Made by a program: the position numbers and the translations under genes | NCBI GenBank assembly: GCA_964472525.1 | Contig: CAYYLL010000008.1 | Span: forward strand, 39,438-103,437 | Source: SZUA-37 sp964472525 | GTDB lineage: Bacteria; Pseudomonadota; Gammaproteobacteria; UBA6429; Thiohalophilaceae | Direction of reading: 5' to 3' | Length of the DNA stretch: 64,000 bases | The notes under the pieces: model-generated | What the model was told of the DNA's origin: nothing | What the model saw: only the letters and a program-made list of their open reading frames with translations | The model's database searches: none | Part shown: positions 10,170-19,263 of the stretch, in pieces | Layout of the letters: each line of letters starts with the position of its first letter | Position numbering within the stretch: position 1 is the first letter of the stretch

Positions 10170-11489
10170 TTACCTTTTACTAATTTTCAACATAATGGGA
10201 TTTTTTGCACGCATATTAATGCTGGCTTCAAGTTCGGGAGTTTTATCGCCCAGTAATTCAAAACGAAATTTTTGAGCCATCAGGCCAATATGGATTTGCA
10301 TCTCAACAGTTGCAAAAAAATCACCAATACAGCGACGAGGCCCCGCAGAAAAAGGAAGATAACAAAATTTATGGCGGTCTTTCTCTACCTCTGCGACAAA
10401 ACGTTGTGGCAGAAAGTCCTCAACATTATCCCAATAATTCGTATTGCGATGTAAATAATAAGGAGATAGAAAAATATCGGCTCCGGCTGGAATAAAATAA
10501 TCACCCACTTGATCATCTTCAATCGCTTTGCGTGTAAACAACCAAACTGGGGGATACATTCTTAGTGCTTCTTCGGTGACTTGCTTTATATAAGGTAGCT
10601 TCTCAAGATCATTAAAGCCCGGTACACCGCTGATACCTGACTGAATTAATTCACTCTGGACTGCCTTGTCGACACCGTTATATTTTGCAATAAAATACCA
10701 AACCCAAGTTAGTGTAATGGCACTGGTTTCATGACCGGCAACTATCATGGTCATGACTTCATCAAGCAATTCTTTGTCGGTCATGGCTTCACCGGTTTCC
10801 TTGTCACGCGCATTAACAAAAACCGAAACAAAGTCATTGTATTTTTTACTGGTTGTTCGTCTGGCCTGAATAAGTTCTAGCAATAAAGACATTAAAGAAC
10901 GGTACTTCAACACCACTTTCATATCTCGAGTTGGATCTTCGGTTAAAAAGGCAAAGGGATTATCTCCCGCTTGTTCTAGCAAGGTATCGACATCATCGCT
11001 AAATAAAAGTCGCAGTACAATATCCAGAGCCAGATCACTGGCTTCATAGCTTATATCAATTTTTGTGCTAGTTTGCGATGCCAGTAATGCCGTCCATTTT
11101 TCCATTCGTCGTAAATTGCATTTCTGTACCATTTCAACTTGCGCAGCTATCATGGCCTTACTAAAAGCAGGCTGAATCATTCTACGTTGCTTACGCCAGA
11201 AGGCGCCATCACTGACGATAATCCCATTACCTAGCAACATTTTAACCCGTTCAAAACCCACACCTTTTTTATAATTCTGGTAATTCTTTAACAGGATATG
11301 TTTGATATATTCAGGGTTGTTGATCAGGTAACTGTCACTGCGGCGTGTTTTGGATTTAACCCGTACGATGTCACCATATTGCCGGTAAAATTGTTCGAGC
11401 AAGACAAAAGAATCGTCATTCGTATTGATATCATACGGCTCACTCGGACCGGGGGGATTTTTAAGATTATCTTTCAACGATTCAGTCAT
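10170..11489 (-). CDS. cytochrome P450
   Basis: The 439-residue protein shows all core P450 motifs: the oxygen-activating I helix VAGHETSAITLTW, the ExxR motif in EEALRMYPPVWLF, and the haem-binding loop FSAGPRRCIGDFFA with its axial cysteine. There is no N-terminal anchor, so it is likely soluble. Its general look (PGPSEPYD start, GNGIIVSDGAFWRKQRRMIQPAF) is that of CYP4/CYP102-like fatty-acid oxidisers. It is first in an operon with the FAAL-ACP gene, which suggests oxidation of an ACP-bound acyl chain, as known for BioI. No ferredoxin partner gene is adjacent. Confidence 0.92.
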   Translation of the reverse strand: MTESLKDNLKNPPGPSEPYDINTNDDSFVLLEQFYRQYGDIVRVKSKTRRSDSYLINNPEYIKHILLKNYQNYKKGVGFERVKMLLGNGIIVSDGAFWRKQRRMIQPAFSKAMIAAQVEMVQKCNLRRMEKWTALLASQTSTKIDISYEASDLALDIVLRLLFSDDVDTLLEQAGDNPFAFLTEDPTRDMKVVLKYRSLMSLLLELIQARRTTSKKYNDFVSVFVNARDKETGEAMTDKELLDEVMTMIVAGHETSAITLTWVWYFIAKYNGVDKAVQSELIQSGISGVPGFNDLEKLPYIKQVTEEALRMYPPVWLFTRKAIEDDQVGDYFIPAGADIFLSPYYLHRNTNYWDNVEDFLPQRFVAEVEKDRHKFCYLPFSAGPRRCIGDFFATVEMQIHIGLMAQKFRFELLGDKTPELEASINMRAKNPIMLKISKR

Positions 11490-11582
11490 TTATTGTTAGG
11501 AATGAGATACTTATACTTATTCAAGTTACGTGTTTGACTGCATTTCGATGTATTTTACGATGAAGTCGAATAGAATGTCAGG

Positions 11583-12200
11583 ATGCTGATACTATATTAT
11601 ATATTGCCCCAAAAGAGAACGAATTCAGGGGCTTTCTTGTCTGTTTTGCGACAGCTTCCCACTGAGAAAACACGGCAAATACGTCGATTACGCAATCGGC
11701 AAGCACAACTGCAATCCATTATTGGACTTGCGCTGGTTAAAGCAGGTATACAACAATCCGGTTTACGCGGCTTCCATTTACGCAAGTTGCGCTTTGTTCA
11801 CCAAAAACCTTATATCCATCAAGGTAGCCATTTTTCGATTAGCCATAGCAAGCAATGTATTTGCTGTGTTGTGAGCAATAATCAACCGGTTGGTATTGAT
11901 ATTGAAAAAATTCGGCCACTCACGGCTAGCCTAGTAAAAAAATACTGCCTAAAAAATAATAATGGACAGAATAATGATACAGCCCCCATTACCGTCTGGA
12001 CTCAAAAAGAAGCCATATTAAAAGTACACGCCGACAATACACTCAACGAACTGAAACAAATTGATATTTATAATAACAAGGCTTATTTTAAGAACCAGTC
12101 CTACCGGGTTCAATCTTTTCGCCTTGCCCAAAAATACACAATGAGCATTGCCACAACCCAACCCATTACAAAACTTAAAATAAAACGTGTATACTTTTAA
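11583..12200 (+). CDS. 4'-phosphopantetheinyl transferase, Sfp/Gsp type
   Basis: The 205-residue protein has the Sfp-family motifs: SHFSISHSK (about 82-90), the magnesium-binding VGIDIE (Asp106, Glu108) and WTQKEAILKV (Glu143, Lys147). The enzyme moves phosphopantetheine from coenzyme A to a serine of carrier domains. It is divergent from the P450/FAAL-ACP operon with 93 bases between the starts, so the carrier domain of the FAAL fusion is the obvious client. The gene is short for the family (often 220-240 residues), with a compact C terminus. The next gene follows after 47 bases on the same strand. Confidence 0.85.
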   Translation: MLILYYILPQKRTNSGAFLSVLRQLPTEKTRQIRRLRNRQAQLQSIIGLALVKAGIQQSGLRGFHLRKLRFVHQKPYIHQGSHFSISHSKQCICCVVSNNQPVGIDIEKIRPLTASLVKKYCLKNNNGQNNDTAPITVWTQKEAILKVHADNTLNELKQIDIYNNKAYFKNQSYRVQSFRLAQKYTMSIATTQPITKLKIKRVYF

Positions 12201-12247
12201 ATATAAATGTCTGAATACTAAAGCCACAAATATATTAAAGTTAACCT

Positions 12248-12937
12248 ATGATTTCACGCAAAAAGAAAAAGAAGTTTACCCAAAACATTGCCCCTTTTTT
12301 AGTTCGCCTGCTTTTAAAGGTGATATGGCGAACATGTAAAGTCGTCAAGATTCAGGGGGAATATAATCTTGAGCCTTTGATAAAATCAGAACATCCTTTT
12401 ATTCCTGTCTATTGGCACCAGCACCATGTTTACGGAGCTTATTTAATGCTTAAATTAAAGAAGCGTGGCGTGAATATTGGTTTTTTAATTAGCCCGTCCA
12501 AGGACGGTGATATGTCGGCAAAGATTGCAAAAAAATGGGGAACCATTGCTATTCGTGGCTCAAGTACTCGCACCGGCGCAAAGGCCTTGCGTGATTTATA
12601 TTTAGCCATCACCAAAGATAAAATATCCCCAGTAAATACCTCCGACGGCCCAACTGGCCCCATCCACGTTTTTAAACCCGGTGCAATCATGCTAGCACAA
12701 CTGACTAAAAGTGAACTGATTCCCATTGCCTATGCTGCTTCTCGTTACTGGCAACTTAAGTCATGGGATAAATTTATTATCCCTAAACCTTTCTCAAATA
12801 TTGTTATCAGTATTGGCAAGCCAGTACAAATTGAAAAAACATTATCCGAGGATGAACTGAATAAAACCTGTAAGTTAATGCAGTCGATGTTATTAAAATT
12901 GGAATATTCTGCACGAAAAGAGTTGGAAAAAAATTAA
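12248..12937 (+). CDS. DUF374 family lysophospholipid acyltransferase-like protein
   Basis: The 229-residue protein matches the DUF374 group: VYWHQHHVYGAYLML, the SPSKDGDMSAKIAKKWG segment, RGSSTRTGAKALRDL, and the TSDGPTGPIHVFKPGAIMLA segment typical of this family. DUF374 proteins belong to the LPLAT acyltransferase superfamily and are often near lipid A or lipid genes. A role in acylating an envelope lipid is likely but the acceptor is unknown. It follows the phosphopantetheinyl transferase gene and may receive acyl groups from the neighbouring FAAL-ACP system; that is inference from position. It converges with the EAL gene with four bases between stop codons. Confidence 0.82.
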   Translation: MISRKKKKKFTQNIAPFLVRLLLKVIWRTCKVVKIQGEYNLEPLIKSEHPFIPVYWHQHHVYGAYLMLKLKKRGVNIGFLISPSKDGDMSAKIAKKWGTIAIRGSSTRTGAKALRDLYLAITKDKISPVNTSDGPTGPIHVFKPGAIMLAQLTKSELIPIAYAASRYWQLKSWDKFIIPKPFSNIVISIGKPVQIEKTLSEDELNKTCKLMQSMLLKLEYSARKELEKN

Positions 12938-12941
12938 AGTT

Positions 12942-15032
12942 TTAAGCAAGCGTCTTACGCACTTCTTCTAACACTTTCAACATAGGTGTATTATCTTTTA
13001 ATAAAGGTTCAAACTCATCAGTAGGCAAGGGCTTACTGAATAAAAATCCCTGAATCGTTTTACATCCTAATGCATTCATATAGGCTAGTTCCTGAGCCGT
13101 CTCCACCCCTTCCGCTACTACATCTAAATGCAAACTATGCGATAGCGACATGATAGCCGTTACAATGGCAGCATGGTCATTATCAGAACGGTCGTGTACA
13201 TTTTTTATAAATGATCGATCAATTTTTAATTCATCAATCGGGAATCGATTTAGGTAATCGAAAGATGAATAACCTGTACCAAAGTCATCAATCGCAATAC
13301 GTACACCCATTTCTTTTAATTTATTCAGAATAGTTAAACTGTATTCAACATTATCCATTAAACAGGTTTCTGTTAGCTCGAGTACTAACAGACAACCATC
13401 CAAACCATTATTTTTTAAAGCTTCATTAACCGAAATAGCAAAATCTTCTTTTTTAAATTGCAGCGCAGACACATTCACAGAAATGGGTACGGTTGATAAA
13501 CCTTGTTCCTGCCAGTGTTTACAGAACCGGCAAGCTTCATTTAGTACCCACTTACCAACACTATGTATTAGGCCACTCGACTCAAGTGCTGGTAGAAATT
13601 CAAGTGGATTAACTATTCCATAGTCAGGATTATCCCAACGTAGCAATGCTTCACCACCCACTATCTCCCCGGTTGCTCCATTTATTTTAGGTTGAATAAA
13701 TAAAATAAATTCATCATCTTCAAGTGCTTTATTTAAAGCATATTGTCTTTCATAAAAATTAATATGTCGTCGTCCACCATCACGACTAAATAACTGAAAA
13801 TTATTACGTCCAAAATCTTTTGCATTGTATAAGGCCGAGTCCGCATGTTGAATAAGTTCTTCCATTTCTTTTGCGTCCTGATTAATCACGCTAATCCCTA
13901 TGCTACAGGTTAAGTGGATATAACTTGCATCAATCTGAATCGGTTCATTTACTTTGTCCAATATTTTTCTTGCCAACGCCTGAATACTTGGATTAGAGCC
14001 GGGTTGTTCAATAAGCACCGACAATTCATCATCACCCGTCCGCGCAACAATGTCTTCTGAACCTAATAAACGATTTATTCTTTGTACGATAATTTTTAGA
14101 ACTTCATCACCAAAAGAATAGTCATACTTTGCATTCAATTCTCTAAAGTGGTCAATATCCACAATCAATAAAGCTAATATTGCATTTTGCTGCATCGTTT
14201 TCGCAACTGACTGTCTGAGTAAACGATGAAAATGATGTCTATTTAATAAGCCCGTCACACTGTCTGATTTTGATTGCGTCACAATTTGCTTTGCATATTT
14301 ACTCACCAAATCATTTGAATACTTCATCAAGTAAAAGAACAACGCCATCAAAAGAATAAGAGTAGTTAACCATGCAACTAGCACTATAATTTGCATAAAC
14401 TGAATATGTCTAATGAGTGACGAGGTATCAATAACCAGCTGAACAACAGCTATCACTTTACGTTGCGAGCCCTTATTATCAGCCATACTCTTTGAATCTT
14501 TATGCCAGCTATATATTGGAACAAAGCTGATGATATTATTCTTTTTACCCGTACCATCATATTTAGATACATTCAGGCTTAAGGTCTTTCCACTCATCAC
14601 TTGATTAAAATATTTTTTAAACCTAACCTGTTCTCCGATTTCTTTAGGGGTAGTAGAAAAGAGTATCCGTCCTGATCCTCCGGCTAAGCTAATCTTCTGA
14701 AAGTTCAGAATCTTTAAATAACGTTTTAGAGTTAGCTGTATATTTTTATACCCGTTTGATATTAATATTTTTTTAGTCGTCAATTTACTTAGTTTTAATG
14801 GTATATCTTTATTCGCTCTTGATTTTATAAAATGCTCAGCCTGAGCATCCATCATTAAATCCCCAATAAGCGTGGCTGTAATTTCATTATGACGCTCAGC
14901 TATATCAATCTGATTGGATTCTATATTCCTATTAATATGGAACCACGCAACAGCACTCATCAGTATGATTAGAATAAATGAAACTGTCATCAAACGACGT
15001 AAACCACGATGTTGATCCGAGGAAATAAGCAT
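12942..15032 (-). CDS. membrane sensor with degenerate GGDEF and intact EAL domain
   Basis: The 696-residue protein has an N-terminal membrane helix (about 17-33), a periplasmic sensor region of about 190 residues, a second helix (about 213-238), a GGDEF domain and a C-terminal EAL domain. The GGDEF signature has decayed to RTGDDEL and the I-site arginine is absent, so cyclase activity is unlikely. The EAL domain keeps EALLRW, ELTET, AIDDFGTGYSSF, LKIDRSF, AEGVET and QGFLFSKPL, which predicts hydrolysis of cyclic-di-GMP. It is divergent from the riboswitch-controlled DUF1631 gene, so a phosphodiesterase and a cyclic-di-GMP sensing RNA share one intergenic region. Confidence 0.9.
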   Translation of the reverse strand: MLISSDQHRGLRRLMTVSFILIILMSAVAWFHINRNIESNQIDIAERHNEITATLIGDLMMDAQAEHFIKSRANKDIPLKLSKLTTKKILISNGYKNIQLTLKRYLKILNFQKISLAGGSGRILFSTTPKEIGEQVRFKKYFNQVMSGKTLSLNVSKYDGTGKKNNIISFVPIYSWHKDSKSMADNKGSQRKVIAVVQLVIDTSSLIRHIQFMQIIVLVAWLTTLILLMALFFYLMKYSNDLVSKYAKQIVTQSKSDSVTGLLNRHHFHRLLRQSVAKTMQQNAILALLIVDIDHFRELNAKYDYSFGDEVLKIIVQRINRLLGSEDIVARTGDDELSVLIEQPGSNPSIQALARKILDKVNEPIQIDASYIHLTCSIGISVINQDAKEMEELIQHADSALYNAKDFGRNNFQLFSRDGGRRHINFYERQYALNKALEDDEFILFIQPKINGATGEIVGGEALLRWDNPDYGIVNPLEFLPALESSGLIHSVGKWVLNEACRFCKHWQEQGLSTVPISVNVSALQFKKEDFAISVNEALKNNGLDGCLLVLELTETCLMDNVEYSLTILNKLKEMGVRIAIDDFGTGYSSFDYLNRFPIDELKIDRSFIKNVHDRSDNDHAAIVTAIMSLSHSLHLDVVAEGVETAQELAYMNALGCKTIQGFLFSKPLPTDEFEPLLKDNTPMLKVLEEVRKTLA

Positions 15033-15317
15033 AAATAGTTAAACAAAACCCTATAATGTAGAGGCCTGCCTGTTTATCGGTATTATTTTGTTTTACTTAA
15101 ATTTTTCAGCCTGTTTTAATCAATATCTTCTAACAACAGAACCCCAAAACGTCAGTGATGATAATGAGCAAAACAGTCGCAAGATAAGCGTGTTTGGCAA
15201 ATATCGAGTAATAATCCGGCAATTTCTATGCCATATCATTTTGTGAACTGCATCACAATGATGATAAAATATCGCACAGTTTGATCCATTCCGGCCGATA
15301 TCACCTATACCTTATTA

Positions 15318-15410
15318 AAAGGCAAACCTCACCGAAAGGGGGGGACGCAAAACTTCCGGTCTACCGTGCCAATTTTGGCGGTTTTGAAACTATGATAGCG
15401 GGGTTACAAA
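15318..15410 (+). ncRNA. cyclic-di-GMP-I (GEMM-I) riboswitch aptamer
   Basis: The leader of the DUF1631 gene contains the conserved GEMM-I elements in order: GGCAAACC (15321-15328), a GAAA tetraloop closing the first hairpin, GGGACGCAAA (15342-15351), TCCGGTCTA as the start of the second hairpin, and TAGCGGGGTTAC (15396-15407). These match the Vibrio cholerae Vc2 aptamer closely, including the tetraloop and the GGTTAC strand that pairs with GGCAAACC. The outer part of P1 is not obvious by eye. The RNA should bind cyclic-di-GMP and control the gene starting at 15468. No uridine run follows, which points to translational control. Confidence 0.9.
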
Positions 15411-15437
15411 CTCAATGCGGTATATCGCGCATGGTAT

Positions 15438-15461
15438 GTAACCCAAATACTCAACAGGGTT
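15438..15461 (+). promoter_or_regulatory. proposed expression platform: anti-RBS hairpin
   Basis: AACCC (15440-15444) can pair with GGGTT (15457-15461), which includes the only Shine-Dalgarno-like bases (AGGG) eight bases before the ATG at 15468. The same strand, GTAACCC (15438-15444), is also perfectly complementary to GGGTTAC (15401-15407) of the aptamer. The two pairings exclude each other. Ligand binding would lock GGGTTAC in the aptamer, free GTAACCC to cover the ribosome binding site, and so switch translation off. The pairings are seen; the direction of control is inferred. Confidence 0.6.
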
Positions 15462-15467
15462 TATAGT

Positions 15468-18335
15468 ATGCGAAATTCTGACAATATTACGTCATTTAAA
15501 CAGCCAAACATTAAGCAGCAGGTGTTGTTTAACAAGTTATTTAAACGCTGTGAGTCACTGACCTTAAAGCACATAAAATCCATTTTACAAAAAATGTTTG
15601 ACCATGCGGATGACACTTTATTTGCCCTCGCAGAAAAAACAGATTCAACCAACGACTCAACAGCCTATTTCGATTCAATGCGTATTATTCGTTTAAAACG
15701 TAAAGAAATTGAAAACCAACATTTTGATTATATTAAACAGGCTTTTGTTGACCTTAAAAATAAAACCGGTTCCACGTATAAACAAGAGAGTCTCGATACA
15801 TTATCACTTGATAACTTATCTATCGATGATTTGTCGTTAGTCGAAGAAGCTGATTTGGAAGAAAATATTGCGATAAAAAATATCGTTTCAAAAGTGTCCC
15901 ATCATTGCGCACAAGACTTAAGTGCCATTGAGAAACGTTTAACCCATATTCTCAATAACGTTGTCACACCACAAAATAATCCTCTCGGCCCCAATGTTAT
16001 TTGCCAAACGTTTATGAAAGCGGCCGCCACCCTGGATATTGAACTTAAAATAAGTTTAATTATTCTAAAATTATTCGATCAGGAAATTATTACAGGTATT
16101 TCCCCTTTATTGCATGAAGCCAATACTTTATTTATTGAGGCAAATGTACTTCCCGAATTTAAACACAGTGTTAAAAAATCGGAGCATGTTAGCCCGCCAT
16201 CATCCAATGCGGCAGAACAAACGCCATCCGCCGCAGAGACGGAGTTCGAACAAGCTCAGCTTAATACGAATACAGCCGCTTATCAGCAGGCAATGGGACA
16301 AGCCTATGGCGCGACTTCACCTGTCGGTATTGCCGGGCAGAACGATACCTCACTTGCACATTTTCAGCAATTACTCGCCCAACAACCAGCCAATCCGGCG
16401 ATGTTATCCGGTGCACACACTAGCATGAATAGCGCAGCACCACTCTCCACTGCGACAACAACACGACCCAACAATGTACACACTTTAATGCCTGCACAAG
16501 CAGCCACAGGAGTGACAGCCGACAATGCCTCCGGCTCAATGCCCGTGACAGAGATGCAAGCGAATATAGCATATGCGGTATCAACACCACAATTTGTTGG
16601 TTCATTAACACAATTACAAACGATTCCACATGATTTTATGCAGCAAAATGTGTCGGTTTCAACCAATGAATCAGGTGACGAAATTGAAGAAGTCACATTA
16701 CAGTCCACTAGCAATTTAAAACAGTTTGTTATTCAGCAGTTACAGCAGCAAGACGAGAATTTTTCATTTAACCAAATGAACCCGGTCGATAAAGATGTTA
16801 TTGATGTTGTATCCATGCTGTTTGAATTTATTCTTGAAGACAAAAACATACCCGATGCTGCCAAAGCACATATTGCCCGCTTACAAATTCCTCTATTAAA
16901 AGCGGCTATTATTGATAAAGAATTCTTCGCCACCAATAAAAATACTGCCCGCCAATTACTCAATGACCTTGCACATGCTGCATTGGGTATTATTGATGAA
17001 GATGACCGTTCATCACAAAGTTTACTCAATGAAATTGAACGTATTGTGGATACCATTAACGCTGACTTTGAGGATGACTTGAGTATTTTTGAGCAACAAA
17101 TTAATCTGTTTAACGAGTTTATGGCACAGCACGACACAACCGAACAAACACTTAGCCATAAAATCGAGAAAAAGCAAAAACAAAAGGAAGACAATGCTCT
17201 TGCTTATCAATGGGTTGAAGATACCATTGATGATATTTTGGCAGGCAAACATTTACCTGACGTTATCGTGGAATTAGTTAAAGGTCCGTGGAAGCGAGTA
17301 ATGCTCAACACTTATTTAAACAACGGGCAAAATAGCGATACCTGGAAAAATCAGGTTCGTTTTGTGGATGTGCTTGAATGGTCGATTCAACCCAAACATG
17401 AATCAATTGACCGCCAAAAACTGGCCAACATTATTGGCCAACTGGTAATGACCTTACGCAATGGTTTGCAGGTTATTCAGGTGTCTGAACAGGAAATTCA
17501 AGACATCCTCGCACAAATGGAGCCTTTTCATCTGGCCAGTATAAAAGGTTTATCGGTAAAAGAATATTTAGCATCCCTTACACCGCATGAGTCTTTCCTG
17601 TTTAAATCAACCGATAATACTGAAGCTACGCTGTCAACAACCAGCGACACCACAGAAGAAACAGAATCTATCCCTCAGCTCAATGATATTATCGTGGAGG
17701 AAATTAATTATGAGGCCGATGATAATTATGAAACAGATCTAAGCCTGGATGAAATTGATCAAACCATTTTAAAAATGGAACAGGAGTTAACCAGTTTGGA
17801 AGAACTCGCTGCCTCAATTGGCGAACAAGCCGAAGCCGCATTAAACCCCGAATCGGACTTAGACACTTCCCCTCAAACCACTGCGGATGAACAACATGAT
17901 ATTTTTGCCGATATGGAAGATGACTTTAGCTTGCTCGGCGATAACGAAGACGCCAACGACGAGAATAGCTTTGACAAACTTATCACCGAAGACATTATCT
18001 TGTCCGGTTTTTCAGTCAGTGACAATGACTCACCCGAAGACCAGCCACAGGACGAATATCTGGAACTCGCACGCCATCTGGAACAGGGAAAATGGGTGGA
18101 ATTTCTGGATGATAATAAGAAAAAAACCCGTGCCAAACTGGCCTGGAAAAGTGATTTACTCGGCGAATATACCTTCTTAAACTGGAAATTTGACGTCATT
18201 GCCGACAAAACACTTTACGGTCTAGCAGCCGATCTACGCCGCGGTACTGCCACCATTATTGATGATATCCCATTAGTCGATCGCGCCTTATCGGCCGTGA
18301 TGAGTTCACTCACCCCCACTGGCACCAGTCATTAA
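15468..18335 (+). CDS. DUF1631 family protein
   Basis: The 955-residue protein is recognisable as DUF1631 from its N-terminal helical part (FNKLFKRCESLTLKHIKSIL) and its C terminus (GKWVEFLDDNKKKTRAKLAW, then YTFLNWKFDVIADKTLYGLA). Between lie low-complexity Gln/Ala/Thr-rich segments (about 240-390) and a long acidic Asp/Glu-rich segment (about 720-870). It has no signal peptide or membrane helix. Function is unknown for the family; some members are noted near type IV pilus or cyclic-di-GMP genes. Here its leader holds a cyclic-di-GMP-I riboswitch, which puts it directly in that signalling network. The adk gene follows after 223 bases. Confidence 0.85.
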   Translation: MRNSDNITSFKQPNIKQQVLFNKLFKRCESLTLKHIKSILQKMFDHADDTLFALAEKTDSTNDSTAYFDSMRIIRLKRKEIENQHFDYIKQAFVDLKNKTGSTYKQESLDTLSLDNLSIDDLSLVEEADLEENIAIKNIVSKVSHHCAQDLSAIEKRLTHILNNVVTPQNNPLGPNVICQTFMKAAATLDIELKISLIILKLFDQEIITGISPLLHEANTLFIEANVLPEFKHSVKKSEHVSPPSSNAAEQTPSAAETEFEQAQLNTNTAAYQQAMGQAYGATSPVGIAGQNDTSLAHFQQLLAQQPANPAMLSGAHTSMNSAAPLSTATTTRPNNVHTLMPAQAATGVTADNASGSMPVTEMQANIAYAVSTPQFVGSLTQLQTIPHDFMQQNVSVSTNESGDEIEEVTLQSTSNLKQFVIQQLQQQDENFSFNQMNPVDKDVIDVVSMLFEFILEDKNIPDAAKAHIARLQIPLLKAAIIDKEFFATNKNTARQLLNDLAHAALGIIDEDDRSSQSLLNEIERIVDTINADFEDDLSIFEQQINLFNEFMAQHDTTEQTLSHKIEKKQKQKEDNALAYQWVEDTIDDILAGKHLPDVIVELVKGPWKRVMLNTYLNNGQNSDTWKNQVRFVDVLEWSIQPKHESIDRQKLANIIGQLVMTLRNGLQVIQVSEQEIQDILAQMEPFHLASIKGLSVKEYLASLTPHESFLFKSTDNTEATLSTTSDTTEETESIPQLNDIIVEEINYEADDNYETDLSLDEIDQTILKMEQELTSLEELAASIGEQAEAALNPESDLDTSPQTTADEQHDIFADMEDDFSLLGDNEDANDENSFDKLITEDIILSGFSVSDNDSPEDQPQDEYLELARHLEQGKWVEFLDDNKKKTRAKLAWKSDLLGEYTFLNWKFDVIADKTLYGLAADLRRGTATIIDDIPLVDRALSAVMSSLTPTGTSH

Positions 18336-18558
18336 CGAACGCCTCGCACAACCAGAATAGTTTGGACGATCGGTGACAAAATGCCATAAATCCGTTAATT
18401 TTAGCTAATATTGCATAAAATCAACGAAATATTGCAATTCCTCGCATAAACCACTTGCCCACTCGGGCCAGTTTTATTACATTTGCGCCTCAAATTTTAA
18501 ACCCGACATTCAATGTCGCGTCCAGTTACCCAATCTTAAGAAAAGAAGAGAGAAAAAC

Positions 18559-19200
18559 ATGAAATTAATTTTATTAGGTGCACCCGGTGCAGGCAAAGGC
18601 ACTGTAGCAAAACTATTAACCAAATTAGACGGTTCCGTTCAAATTTCAACCGGAGACATCCTGCGCGCCGCCGTTGCTGCCGGTACTGAACTCGGCAAAC
18701 AGGCAGAAGCCGCCATGAAAGCCGGTGACTTGGTCTCTGACGAGCTCATTATGGGCATTATGGGCGAACGTTTAAAAGAAGACGACTGCAAAAAAGGTTA
18801 CTTACTCGACGGTTTCCCACGCACCATCCCCCAAGCCGAAGCATTAAAAATACTACTCGCCGATATGGGCGAAGAACTCGATATGGCCGTGGATATTCAG
18901 GTAGCAAAAGACGTGATTTTAGACCGTTTAACGACTCGCCGTACCTGTACTGATTGTGGCGCGATTTACAATGTAAAATCAAACCCAACCAAAGAAGAAG
19001 GCAAATGCGATAAATGTGGTGGTCCGGTTGTACAACGTGACGATGAAACGGAAGAAGCTATCAGCAACCGTTTAGACGTTTACAATAAGCAGACTGCACC
19101 ACTGGCTGACTTCTACAAAAAAGAAGGTATGTTAGTTGAAGTGAATGCAATATCGAGTGATGTGGTTATTGACGCAATTAAGGCTAAATTAGGTTCTTAA
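18559..19200 (+). CDS. adk: adenylate kinase with zinc-finger lid
   Basis: The 213-residue enzyme interconverts 2 ADP and ATP plus AMP. Seen are the P-loop GAPGAGKGT (residues 7-15), the AMP-site TGDILRAAV, DGFPRTIPQAE, and a lid with four cysteines (130, 133, 150, 153) in CTDC and CDKC pairs that should bind a structural metal. The lid with four cysteines is common in Gram-positives and in some gammaproteobacteria, unlike the Cys-free E. coli enzyme. The ribosome binding site AAGAGAGAAAA precedes the ATG, and a strong terminator lies 24 bases after the stop. Confidence 0.96.
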   Translation: MKLILLGAPGAGKGTVAKLLTKLDGSVQISTGDILRAAVAAGTELGKQAEAAMKAGDLVSDELIMGIMGERLKEDDCKKGYLLDGFPRTIPQAEALKILLADMGEELDMAVDIQVAKDVILDRLTTRRTCTDCGAIYNVKSNPTKEEGKCDKCGGPVVQRDDETEEAISNRLDVYNKQTAPLADFYKKEGMLVEVNAISSDVVIDAIKAKLGS

Positions 19201-19223
19201 ATTTTTGCTAAAGCAAGCTAAAT

Positions 19224-19258
19224 AAAAAGCGGTAGCCTCCGGGTTTACCGCTTTTTTT
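19224..19258. terminator. bidirectional rho-independent terminator between adk and tlpA-like gene
   Basis: AAAAAGCGGTA and TACCGCTTTTTTT form a stem of at least ten pairs with a short loop. A T-run follows on the plus strand and an A-run precedes it, so it can end both adk (plus) and the convergent thioredoxin-like gene (minus). Confidence 0.9.
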
Positions 19259-19263
19259 ATGAC

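Noticed and set aside
15281..15466. 61-codon open frame upstream of the DUF1631 gene
   Set aside because: It covers the riboswitch aptamer almost exactly, has no ribosome binding site, and its sequence is explained by conserved RNA elements.
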